DNA of 59,059 nt, from the NCBI RefSeq assembly GCF_947331445.1, contig NZ_CAMZOG010000020.1, forward strand, positions 1 through 59,059. The letters are read 5' to 3'. The notes below the pieces were generated by a model. The model was not told the origin of the DNA. It was given only the letters and a program-made list of their open reading frames with translations, and searched no databases. Shown piece by piece: positions 1 through 7,736 of the stretch. Every line of letters begins with the position of its first letter. The first letter of the stretch is position 1. Source of the stretch: Parendozoicomonas sp. Alg238-R29. GTDB lineage: Bacteria; Pseudomonadota; Gammaproteobacteria; Pseudomonadales; Endozoicomonadaceae. The translations under genes were made by a program, and so were the position numbers.

Positions 1-47
1 TTTCTGTTTCAACCCCTCACTTTCTTCAGCCAACCTGAGAAAGCCCC
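1..47 (-). mobile_element. End of an ISL3-family insertion sequence (partial)
   Basis: Bases 1-47 are a perfect reverse complement of 58152-58198, which is the left end of the ISL3-family element that carries a transposase at the right edge of the window. The match stops at base 47, where the run of four G (minus strand) that begins the element ends. The remaining element lies outside the window. It sits 18 bases beyond the pfkA stop codon, so it did not break pfkA. Reading outward from the element, the flank is A-rich (five A then G A), the sort of target ISL3 elements often use. Confidence 0.8.
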
Positions 48-65
48 TCTTTTTATTAGGCTTTA

Positions 66-1067
66 CTAGAGGGAAACAATATCTGCTACATGAACCAGAT
101 CCGTATCGATACCTGGTTTACGACTGATTGCATCGTGCAAAGAAACAGTGGTGACAGAGCTGTTCTGAACACCCACCATAATGCCACTATGGCCAGCCAG
201 AAGTTGTTCTACAGCTGACACGCCCAAACGGCTTGCTAAAACCCTATCTGCACAGCTTGGGTTACCACCGCGCTGGATATGACCAAGTACAGAAACCCGA
301 ATGCTGTATTCAGGCAAAAGCTTTTCAGTCTTTTCTGCCAGCTTAAAGGTATCACCGAGCTGATCACCTTCAGCAACCAGAACAATATTGGATGTCTTGT
401 TTGAGGCGCGGCTGGACTTCAGCTTATCAACAAGGTCATCAATACTTTTGTTGTCTTCGGGAATAAGAATCTCGGTAGCGCCTCCGGCAATACCAGCATT
501 AAGAGCAATAAAACCTGAATCACGCCCCATACATTCAATAAAGAACAATCGGTTATGGGAAGTGGCTGTATCACGAATACGATCCATTGCCTCGACAACG
601 CAATTCAGAGCTGTGTCGTAACCGATAGTAAAGTCAGTACCGTAGATATCGTTGTCTATTGTTCCAGGTACGCCAATAACAGGGATATTGAATTCAGAGG
701 AAAAAATACTGGCACCGGTGAAGGAGCCATCTCCACCGATAACAACCAAAGCGTCAATATTGTTTTTCTTCAGGTTTTCATGCGCCTTCTGTCGTCCTTC
801 CTTGGTGCGGAAGTTCTGACAGCGAGCGGATTTTAAGATTGTACCGCCACGGTTAATGATATGAGCAACGGAACGAGCATCCATCCCCCTGAGCTCATTA
901 TCTATTAGCCCCTGATAGCCTTCAGATATGCCACTGACTTTAATGTTGTAATGGGTACATGCTCTTACAACTGCACGAATGGCTGCGTTCATGCCAGGTG
1001 CATCGCCACCTGATGTTAGTACTCCGATGTGTTTCAGTTTGTTGCCCATATTATTGGTATTCCACAT
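66..1067 (-). CDS. pfkA: ATP-dependent 6-phosphofructokinase
   Basis: PfkA phosphorylates fructose 6-phosphate to fructose 1,6-bisphosphate with ATP, the committed step of glycolysis, in the cytoplasm. The 333-residue length is close to the usual 320. Visible motifs are LTSGGDAPGMN near residues 17-27 (ATP site), GGDGS at 111-115, the catalytic TIDND at 136-140 and GRDSG at 181-185. The glycine in GGDGS is the residue typical of ATP-using rather than pyrophosphate-using enzymes. The start may instead be the second Met (base 1049), which gives an N-terminus closer to the E. coli protein. Neither start has a strong Shine-Dalgarno sequence. The gene stands alone, with the insertion sequence end just downstream. 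Confidence 0.95.
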   Translation of the reverse strand: MWNTNNMGNKLKHIGVLTSGGDAPGMNAAIRAVVRACTHYNIKVSGISEGYQGLIDNELRGMDARSVAHIINRGGTILKSARCQNFRTKEGRQKAHENLKKNNIDALVVIGGDGSFTGASIFSSEFNIPVIGVPGTIDNDIYGTDFTIGYDTALNCVVEAMDRIRDTATSHNRLFFIECMGRDSGFIALNAGIAGGATEILIPEDNKSIDDLVDKLKSSRASNKTSNIVLVAEGDQLGDTFKLAEKTEKLLPEYSIRVSVLGHIQRGGNPSCADRVLASRLGVSAVEQLLAGHSGIMVGVQNSSVTTVSLHDAISRKPGIDTDLVHVADIVSL

Positions 1068-1181
1068 AACAGGATCTTATTAATTCATTGGTCTATGAAA
1101 CAGGTGAAGTTCTGACAAGTAAAGAGGTACAGTGTTTGCCAGATTCCACCTCATTTATTGAAGTATTTGTAATGCGCCTGA

Positions 1182-1338
1182 ATAGATGATTGGGCTGTGA
1201 GATATCTCTTACATGATAAACCGACATCTGCGTCTGTTGCTCAGGCGGGCTTACTCCTACTATTACTAGTACATGGATGGTTTGCGCACAGGGCCGTGTA
1301 ACCCAGGGAAGGGTAACTCTATAAGCGACCACCAGTTC
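1182..1338 (+). promoter_or_regulatory. Possible leader-peptide region with Leu or Tyr codon run
   Basis: This stretch lies in the 532-base gap between pfkA and the potF remnant and looks like an amino acid attenuator leader. One open frame (possible GTG start at 1197, stop TAA at 1299) holds six consecutive Leu codons at 1251-1268 in the order TTA CTC CTA CTA TTA CTA, then GTA. CTA is otherwise uncommon here and is the hallmark codon of leuL leaders. A second frame (ATG 1214, stop 1268) encodes 18 residues ending AYSYYY. A terminator hairpin follows at 1339-1366. Neither start has a convincing ribosome site, and no leu gene follows in the window, so this could be an orphan or relocated leader. 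The rest of the gap up to 1600 shows nothing I can name. Confidence 0.35.
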
Positions 1339-1366
1339 AGGCCTCACCCGCAAGAGGCCTTTTCTT
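1339..1366 (+). terminator. Rho-independent terminator, possible attenuator
   Basis: A perfect 7-bp stem (AGGCCTC at 1339-1345 with GAGGCCT at 1354-1360) closes an 8-base loop and is followed by TTTCTTT. The T tract is on the plus strand only, so it ends rightward transcription that starts upstream of the potF remnant. Its place after the Leu-codon run fits an attenuator. Confidence 0.65.
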
Positions 1367-1599
1367 TGCCTACCGTTTACACCCCACTCCGATCCTTAGG
1401 TTTAACTCTGGACGCACCCTCATCCGCTGAATAAATATTTGCATAGATTGACAGTATTCAAAGAAATAATCATTGACCTTTACCAGTGTCTGAAGACAAT
1501 GTGCGCACCCGGTGATGATGTATTTCTTCTTTCTGCATTGCGCCCTATCTGCACAGTTATTCAATCCTGTGCATCGTTATACAACCTTCCAATGAGACC

Positions 1600-2297
1600 A
1601 TGCCGATGAAGTACCTTAAAAGGTATCTGCTGTTCGTGTTCACTGCTTTAAGTGTGAGCGGCGGTGTAGTTGCTGAGAACGTTAATGTTCTGAACTGGGG
1701 TGACTGCATCGCCGAAAATACATTGACCAACCTTGAAAAGAAAACAGGGTTTGATGTTACATACGATGTGTTTGACAGTAATGAAGTGCCTGAAGCCGAA
1801 CTACTGTCTGGTAACTCAGGCTATGATGCTGTTGCGCCAACCAGTGAGTTTTTATCCCGACAGGTAAAAACTGGCGCGTTTATTAAACTGGACAAAACGA
1901 GACTGCCAAACTGGAAAAAACTTGATCCTGACTTGCTGGATAAACGACAAGGTCACGATAAAGGCAACCAATATGCGGTTCCCTATATGCGGGGTACAAC
2001 TGGGATTGGATCCAAACAGCACAACCCAAAAGACTACGCCAAAGTTGAAGAAGTTCTTTCTGGCGTGCGTGAATACATTACCTATTTTCATTCGTCTCGA
2101 TATATTGCCGATCTGGCAAACGGCGATATTGCTGTAGCTATAGGTTGGTCGGGCGATGTAAGGATGGCATCTACCCTGATGCTCGAACGACTAAACGCCT
2201 TTATGCCTTTCAGGAAATATCACCCAAACTAAATCGGGTTATTACCAGAGGCTGGAACAGAATCCTCACTGGCAGGCGAGCCAGACCAAACTGGTAA
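1600..2297 (+). pseudogene. potF: Decayed putrescine/spermidine-binding protein (PotF-like)
   Basis: PotF/PotD proteins (about 345-370 residues) capture polyamines in the periplasm for the PotGHI importer. This copy begins with a signal peptide (better start perhaps 1606, MKYLKRYLLF) and the family features NWGDCIAENT, TYDVFDSNEVPE and YAVPYMRGTTGIG. About 60 residues are then missing. A fragment reading LDPNST lies in another frame near 2010-2025, after which the first frame resumes with YFHSSRYIADLANGDI and AIGWSGDV. A second loss of about 110 residues and a frame change follow. The true C-terminus (SPKLNRVITRGWNRILTG) continues in another frame to a TAA at 2295-2297. The open frame itself ends at 2232 after 210 residues. 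The product cannot be a working binding protein. The ATPase and permease genes downstream are intact. Confidence 0.85.
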
Positions 2298-2475
2298 CTA
2301 AGCGCTTTGCTTCAGATAGCAGGGTGACTTGTACTATTTTTTAGGCATTTTTGCTTCCCTAACTACAGCTCTTCCAGCCAGACTCCGGCGGACTTTGGTT
2401 TGTGCTCAGTCAGCACCGTGGATGGGATTACTGTTTTAGTCACGTGGCTTTGGCTGCGTGGGAGATCAGACGTCG

Positions 2476-3615
2476 ATGGCCGTACCATCTGGATTCTATA
2501 AGAAAACATTCAGTGCCCGGGAAAAGAAACAGGCGCTACTGAAAATTGAACGTGTTTCCAAAAAATTTGAGGAAACTATCGCGGTTGATGATGTATCCCT
2601 CACCATCAACAAAGGTGAAATCTTTGCTCTGTTAGGTGGCTCTGGGTCAGGTAAATCTACCCTGCTACGTATGCTGGCAGGATTCGAAAAGCCGAGTGAA
2701 GGAAAGATCCTTCTGGACGGGCAGGATATTACTAACCTGCCACCTTATGAGCGCCCTATTAATATGATGTTCCAGTCGTATGCACTGTTTCCTCATATGA
2801 CCGTTGAGCAGAATGTTGCTTTTGGCCTGAAGCAGGACAAGCTTCCCGCAGAAGAGATTAAAGAGCGAGTCAGCGAGCTTCTGCGTCTGGTTCGTATGCA
2901 GCCATATGCCCGCCGAAAGCCCCATCAGCTTTCTGGTGGCCAACGCCAGCGTGTTGCTCTTGCACGAAGTCTGGCAAAGCGTCCGAAGCTTCTCCTGCTT
3001 GATGAGCCAATGGGAGCTCTTGATAAGCAGCTACGTACCCAGATGCAGTTGGAAGTTGTAGAGATTCTGGAAAAGGTGGGCGTTACCTGTTTGATGGTGA
3101 CTCATGATCAAGAAGAAGCCATGACCATGGCAGACCGTATCGGCATTATGGATGCCGGCTGGATTGTGCAAACCGGCTCTCCTGTGGATATCTATGAAAA
3201 TCCCAACAGCCGGATGACTGCTGAGTTTATCGGCTCAGTAAATATCTTTGCTGGTGAGATTTCCGAAGACGCAGCAGATCACGTGATTATTCAGTGCCCA
3301 CAACTTCCTGGTCCTGTTTATATTGATCACGGTATTGCTGCGCCGTTGGAAGACCGTAAATGTTGGGTAGCTATCCGCCCTGAGAAGATTGAAATCGACA
3401 GAGAGCGGCCGGGTGAAAACTGTAATTGGGCAGGAGGTACGGTATACGACATTGCCTATCTAGGGGCTCACTCGGTTTATTACATTCAGTTGCCAGACGG
3501 CACCATTGTGCAATCCAATATGGCAAACACTGTGCGCACAGCGGATCACCCAACCTGGGATGACAAGGTTTATATTACCTGGGAAGCTGACAGTAGCGTG
3601 GTATTGAACTCATGA
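2476..3615 (+). CDS. potG: Putrescine ABC transporter ATP-binding protein
   Basis: PotG powers putrescine import through PotH and PotI on the cytoplasmic face of the inner membrane. The protein has the CysA/PotA-type layout, an ABC domain followed by a C-terminal beta domain (TOBE). Counting from the upstream GTG at 2458, Walker A (GGSGSGKST) is at 60-68, the Q-loop at FQSYALFPHM, the signature LSGGQ at 158-162 and Walker B LLLLDEP at 178-184. Long stretches match E. coli PotG almost word for word. I chose the ATG at 2476 because GGAG precedes it at 2461-2464; the GTG at 2458 would add six residues. It overlaps potH by 4 bases (ATGA). The partner binding protein upstream is broken. Confidence 0.93.
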   Translation: MAVPSGFYKKTFSAREKKQALLKIERVSKKFEETIAVDDVSLTINKGEIFALLGGSGSGKSTLLRMLAGFEKPSEGKILLDGQDITNLPPYERPINMMFQSYALFPHMTVEQNVAFGLKQDKLPAEEIKERVSELLRLVRMQPYARRKPHQLSGGQRQRVALARSLAKRPKLLLLDEPMGALDKQLRTQMQLEVVEILEKVGVTCLMVTHDQEEAMTMADRIGIMDAGWIVQTGSPVDIYENPNSRMTAEFIGSVNIFAGEISEDAADHVIIQCPQLPGPVYIDHGIAAPLEDRKCWVAIRPEKIEIDRERPGENCNWAGGTVYDIAYLGAHSVYYIQLPDGTIVQSNMANTVRTADHPTWDDKVYITWEADSSVVLNS

Positions 3616-4538
3616 ACCTGAGTAAGCTTTTGTCGCCAGACTGGCGCGAATGGCGCTCGGAGTTTGGCCGGAGAACAGTTATCGGCATTCCTTTTATCTG
3701 GATGCTACTGTTCTTTTTAATCCCCTTTGTGATCGTGTTGAAGATCAGTTTTGCTTATACCGAAATTGCAATTCCGCCCTATTCATCGCTGTTTGAGTAT
3801 GCCGATGAAGCATTAACAATTGTTCTGCATCTGGGGAATTACATTTGGTTAGCGGATGATCCTTTGTATTTGTCTGCTTACTTTGGTTCGGTAGAGATTG
3901 CTTTCTTCGGTACATTGTTCTGTCTGGCTGTTGGATACCCTATGGCTTATGCCATGGCTCGAGCGCCTAAGCAGTGGCAGTCAGCCTTACTTGTGGCAGT
4001 TCTGCTGCCGTCGTGGACTTCCTTTCTGATTCGCATTTACGCATGGATGGGTATTCTCCGGAACAATGGTTTGCTGAATAACCTGTTGCTGTGGATGGGA
4101 GTGATTGACCAGCCCCTGCAGATTCTGAATACCAACGTGGCTGTGTATATCGGCATTGTGTATGCCTATTTGCCGTTTATGGTGCTGCCGATTTATTCCA
4201 ATCTGGTAAAGCTGGATAACAGCCTGTTGGAAGCTGCGCAGGATCTTGGTACACGGCCTTTGGAGTGTTTCTTCAAGATAACTCTGCCTTTGTCCAGGAA
4301 TGGAATTATTGCAGGCTCCATGCTGGTGTTTATTCCTGCTGTTGGTGAGGTTGTTATCCCTCAGCTATTAGGTGGGCCGGAAACGCTGATGATTGGCAAG
4401 ATTCTCTGGCAGGAGTTCTTTAATAATCGGGACTGGCCAGTGGCATCGGCTCTGGCAATTGTGATGCTGTTGGTTCTGTTGATTCCGATCATGATCTTTA
4501 ATCACGCACGGCTCAGGGAAATGGAGGAACGGTCATGA
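3612..4538 (+). CDS. potH: Putrescine ABC transporter permease PotH
   Basis: PotH is one of two inner-membrane permeases of the putrescine importer. The 308 residues show about six hydrophobic segments and an EAA-type loop (LLEAAQDLGTRPLECFFKIT) in the C-terminal half that contacts the ATPase. An N-terminal soluble stretch (LLSPDWREWRSEFG) precedes the first membrane segment, as in other PotH/PotB proteins. It overlaps potG and potI by 4 bases each, so all three are likely co-translated. Length and order match the E. coli potFGHI operon. Confidence 0.92.
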   Translation: MNLSKLLSPDWREWRSEFGRRTVIGIPFIWMLLFFLIPFVIVLKISFAYTEIAIPPYSSLFEYADEALTIVLHLGNYIWLADDPLYLSAYFGSVEIAFFGTLFCLAVGYPMAYAMARAPKQWQSALLVAVLLPSWTSFLIRIYAWMGILRNNGLLNNLLLWMGVIDQPLQILNTNVAVYIGIVYAYLPFMVLPIYSNLVKLDNSLLEAAQDLGTRPLECFFKITLPLSRNGIIAGSMLVFIPAVGEVVIPQLLGGPETLMIGKILWQEFFNNRDWPVASALAIVMLLVLLIPIMIFNHARLREMEERS

Positions 4539-5374
4539 CAGGGAAGAAGTACAGTTTTTCCAATATCGTCCTTGGCTTTGGGTTGATGTTTCTCTACTTG
4601 CCCATGTTTATTCTGGTTATTTACTCTTTCAACGCTTCGAGGTTGGTAACTGTGTGGGCTGGTTTCTCAATCAGGTGGTACGGTGAATTATTCCGTGACC
4701 GCCAGCTTGTTGATGCTGTTATCACCAGCTTGGAGATTGCTGTGTCGTCAGCAACGTCCGCGGTTATTCTGGGAACCATGGCCGCATACTTGCTTAACCG
4801 ATACGGACGCTTTCGTGGGCGTACACTGTTCAGCAGTATGATCACAGCGCCTCTGGTTATGCCAGACGTTATTATTGGTTTGTCACTGCTGCTGATGTTT
4901 GTGTCTCTGTCGACCAGCATTGGTTGGCCAGAAGACAGAGGTATGCTGACTATCTGGATAGCCCATGTCACCTTCTGTACGGCTTATACGACAATAGTAA
5001 TCAGTTCCCGCTTGCGGGAAATGGATATTTCTATTGAAGAGGCTGCCATGGATCTGGGCGCTTCTCCTTTGAAAACACTATTTGTCATTACACTGCCAAC
5101 AATTTCACCAGCTCTGGTTTCAGCGTGGCTACTGTCGTTCACTCTTTCACTCGATGATCTGGTGATCTCCAGCTTTGTTGCGGGGCCAGGTTCAACAACA
5201 CTGCCTATGGTTGTGTTCTCATCGGTGCGATTGGGTGTTTCACCAAAGGTTAATGCACTGGCGACGCTGATAATTTTTTGTGTGTCGCTGGCTGCCTTTG
5301 TGTCATGGTGGATGGCGCGCAGGGCGGATAGAAACCAGCGCGCAGCTTATCAGATGATGGGTCGAGATCAGTAA
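4535..5374 (+). CDS. potI: Putrescine ABC transporter permease PotI
   Basis: PotI is the second inner-membrane permease of the putrescine importer. The 279 residues carry six likely membrane segments, the first right after a short basic N-terminus, and the EAA loop IEEAAMDLGASPLKTLFVIT. The conserved LSFTLSLDDLVISSFVAGPG follows, as in PotC/PotI. The start ATG overlaps the potH stop (ATGA). A hairpin lies just after the stop (5385-5421). With the binding protein gene decayed, the permease either uses a binding protein from elsewhere or is on its way to being lost. Confidence 0.92.
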   Translation: MTGKKYSFSNIVLGFGLMFLYLPMFILVIYSFNASRLVTVWAGFSIRWYGELFRDRQLVDAVITSLEIAVSSATSAVILGTMAAYLLNRYGRFRGRTLFSSMITAPLVMPDVIIGLSLLLMFVSLSTSIGWPEDRGMLTIWIAHVTFCTAYTTIVISSRLREMDISIEEAAMDLGASPLKTLFVITLPTISPALVSAWLLSFTLSLDDLVISSFVAGPGSTTLPMVVFSSVRLGVSPKVNALATLIIFCVSLAAFVSWWMARRADRNQRAAYQMMGRDQ

Positions 5375-5384
5375 ACAGTGCTTG

Positions 5385-5421
5385 CTCTGATAGTGGGATC
5401 AGGTCGGTTCCACTGTCAGAG
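5385..5421. terminator. Hairpin between convergent genes, probable bidirectional terminator
   Basis: CTCTGATAGTGG at 5385-5396 pairs with CCACTGTCAGAG at 5410-5421 over 12 bp with one T-G wobble and a 13-base loop. It lies between the end of potI and the end of the minus-strand pilin-like pseudogene, whose stop falls inside the loop. There is no clear T tract, so its role as a terminator is inferred from place and stability. Confidence 0.5.
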
Positions 5422-6265
5422 TTAATGTATCGGTATAAGAACCAGATGGCTTGTTAGCTATCTCAGCATCATTAATTCTCACCCGCACTCTGGCATTCGT
5501 ACCGTTATTGCAGTTGATGCTGGTGTGAGAACCTGTGAATGTAATTGATGGCATTGGAACCATTCAGTAATCGGAACTGGTTGCCTTGAGCATTGGCACT
5601 ATCTGCTCGTAGTGTGTAATCGCCTCCGCCCCAAACAAATACACAGAAGTTCCGGGTTTCAAGGTAAGCGTTATCTGCACCATTTCTTGAATCGACCAGT
5701 ACATCTTCAAGCCCACTGATCTTTGCCAGCTTTGGTAACTTCATCTCAAAGGGGATGCGAGAATGGTAAATACTGTTGTCTTGCCCCATATCCATACTGA
5801 GAGAACCATTGTAATTACCAGGCTGGGCAGCCTGAATTTCTGCAGCAGTCATTGTTACCCTGAGGGAGGCTTTGGCACTTTCCTGTGAGCAGTTCAGTGC
5901 TCCGGGAGTATCGTTTGTGAGCTGACTGGTAGAAACGTTAGCGTAATTACTGTTTGGGTTTCCACGCCATTGAAGGTTCAACTCTGGGCCGGTATTGCCA
6001 CCAATTCGGTAGTTCCCGCTCCCTAAGCTAATAGCATTGGATTCTGTCCGGAACTGTACGTCGTAGGAGTGTTGTTAAGCCGGTTATATGCGAAAGCGCA
6101 GTCATCCTCCGTCACCTGCAGTGTTTGGGCTCCAGAGCCGGCGAGCATATCTTCGGTGGGAATAATAGTATCGAGACTGCTGATTTCCGCACAGGTATTA
6201 CCATTGCACTCTAATGCTTGTGCAGATGCTGGAAGAAAGGGAACCAGAGCAACGTACTTCTTCAT
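5399..6265 (-). pseudogene. Spore-coat-U/Csu-type pilin-like secreted protein, two frameshifts
   Basis: Three reading frames join to one protein of about 289 residues. The first frame (6265 to about 6070) encodes a short signal peptide (MKKYVALVPFLPASAQA) and a Cys-containing N-terminus. The second (about 6075 to 5540) continues with YDVQFRTESNAISLGSG and NLQWRGNPNSNY and runs to FRLLNGSNAI. The third (about 5535 to the TGA at 5399-5401) gives ITFTGSHTSINCNNGTNARV and ends SGSYTDTLTLTVEPT. That ending is the beta-strand pattern typical of spore coat U/CsuA-type domains, which build chaperone-usher pili. No usher or chaperone gene is near. The family call is from the C-terminal pattern and is less sure than the frameshifts. 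Sequencing error cannot be excluded, but neither break sits in a homopolymer. Confidence 0.65.
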
Positions 6266-6387
6266 GCAGTTATTATTTTTGTAGCCTGTGCCCGGGCATT
6301 ATATGGCAAAACTATGGGGATCTGGAAAGTTAAAAATCGTTACCAGTCTGAGATTAGTCGGGGCGAAAGGAAAATGGGAAAGGAAAC

Positions 6388-6412
6388 GGGAGCTCATTTT
6401 TATCAGGCTCCC
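6388..6412 (-). terminator. Terminator after iucD
   Basis: On the minus strand GGGAGC (6412-6407) pairs with GCTCCC (6393-6388) across a 13-base loop, and a T-rich tract (GTTTCCTTTCC) follows. It lies 14 bases beyond the iucD stop and likely ends the iucABCD transcript. Confidence 0.6.
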
Positions 6413-6425
6413 CTCTTATTTGAAG

Positions 6426-7736
6426 TCAGGCTGCGTTTTGTGAAAGAGATGGTTTGTTCTGTTTTTCCCACTCAATCAGTCGACGACCATGCCCAAGGGC
6501 GAAGTGCTCATAATCCAGTAAATTATTAATGATCTTCGCGGCACGCCATGCATTCAGGCTGAGCTGAGGCTCGGCAATGCCATGGCTATGCAAACCCGCA
6601 TTTACAGCGTAAATGTTTCTGTTCGCAGGGCTGTCCCATTGCACCTGGAAGTTGCTGCCTAATTGAAGGTTTCCTTCAGAGAGATCAATGCTCGGGAGCA
6701 GTGGTTCCAGATACTCTGGCAACTTGTACTCAAAACCTGTGCAGAGAATGACACAGTCTGCCTCAATATGTTCACTACCCTGCTGGAAGTTATTGGAGAT
6801 TTCCAGCTGGTAGCCGTTACCTGATTTGTTCATACCGCAAAGAGTTCTGTCTGGAAGAAGATTCCATGGAGGCATAGAGGCTTCTTCTACATAGGAGCGG
6901 TAATAAAGCTCTTCATACATCAGATTGAGGTAAGAGGGTGTTATACCGTCACTGGCCAGCTTCTGGCGGTCAGTGATCGTTCTCTTTCTCGAACTTTCAA
7001 TACTGTGGAACGCTTCAACATAGGCTGGAGTGAAGAACTGGTTGGTGAACGGGCTTTCATCCAATGGTTCAAAGTTGGAACGGCGTGATACCCAGACAAC
7101 CTCTGAGGGAGCGCCCCAGAGTCCATTCAGGCTATTCATAAACACTTCAGCACCAGTTTGCCCGCCACCGATAACAGCGACACGTTTGCCCGTCAGAGAA
7201 GGCTTCTGGTTGTTCAGGCTAGAGGCATGGAAGCAGTTCTCACCAGTGAAGGGCAGGGTGCATTCTGGCAGATGGGGAACTTTGCCCGTGCCGAGGCAAA
7301 GATTATTGGCTGTATAACTTTGGTCGTTGGTTCTGAGAATAAACGAACCGTTTTCAAATGACACTTCCCGAATACCGGAGTTGAACTGCAGATTCTGCAA
7401 GCCAGCAGCTACCCATGACATGTATTCGGTAAACTCCTGACGACTGATAACAAAGGACTCCAACGACATAAAGTCGTAGAAACGTCCTTTGGAAACCAGG
7501 AAGTTTAAAAACGACCATGGGCTTGTAGGGGAAACAGGCGTCACAAGATCTTTCAGGCAAGAGGTCTGCATACGAGCTCCGGGCAACATAAGCCCTGGAT
7601 GCCAGCTGAACTGTTCCTTGTTATCGAAGAAAGCCGCATTGCATGTTGGAATGCCATCCAGCAGTGCAGCCAGGCTCAGGTTAAAAGGCCCGGCACCAAT
7701 ACCTGCGAGATCGAGTGATCCTTCAAAGCGTGTCAT
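6426..7736 (-). CDS. iucD: L-lysine N6-monooxygenase (aerobactin biosynthesis)
   Basis: IucD hydroxylates the side-chain amine of L-lysine with FAD, NADPH and oxygen, the first step of aerobactin synthesis. The 436 residues match the family in length. Visible are the FAD motif GIGAGPFNLS at 12-21, FSWHPGLMLPGARMQTS, the NADPH-binding GGGQTGAEVF, the ATGY-like CTGFEYKLP and the C-terminal HGIAEPQLSLNAWRAAKI. These agree closely with E. coli IucD, so lysine rather than ornithine is the likely substrate. It is the last gene of iucABCD and overlaps the iucC end by 14 bases. Iron control is expected through the Fur box in front of iucA. Confidence 0.93.
   Translation of the reverse strand: MTRFEGSLDLAGIGAGPFNLSLAALLDGIPTCNAAFFDNKEQFSWHPGLMLPGARMQTSCLKDLVTPVSPTSPWSFLNFLVSKGRFYDFMSLESFVISRQEFTEYMSWVAAGLQNLQFNSGIREVSFENGSFILRTNDQSYTANNLCLGTGKVPHLPECTLPFTGENCFHASSLNNQKPSLTGKRVAVIGGGQTGAEVFMNSLNGLWGAPSEVVWVSRRSNFEPLDESPFTNQFFTPAYVEAFHSIESSRKRTITDRQKLASDGITPSYLNLMYEELYYRSYVEEASMPPWNLLPDRTLCGMNKSGNGYQLEISNNFQQGSEHIEADCVILCTGFEYKLPEYLEPLLPSIDLSEGNLQLGSNFQVQWDSPANRNIYAVNAGLHSHGIAEPQLSLNAWRAAKIINNLLDYEHFALGHGRRLIEWEKQNKPSLSQNAA

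Noticed and set aside
1093-1564. Minus-strand open frames of 86 and 64 codons in the pfkA-potF gap, both containing MRVRPEL
   Set aside because: They run opposite to the leader/terminator structure, lack ribosome sites and look like unconstrained sequence. The shared heptapeptide comes from two short similar stretches and is not evidence of a gene.
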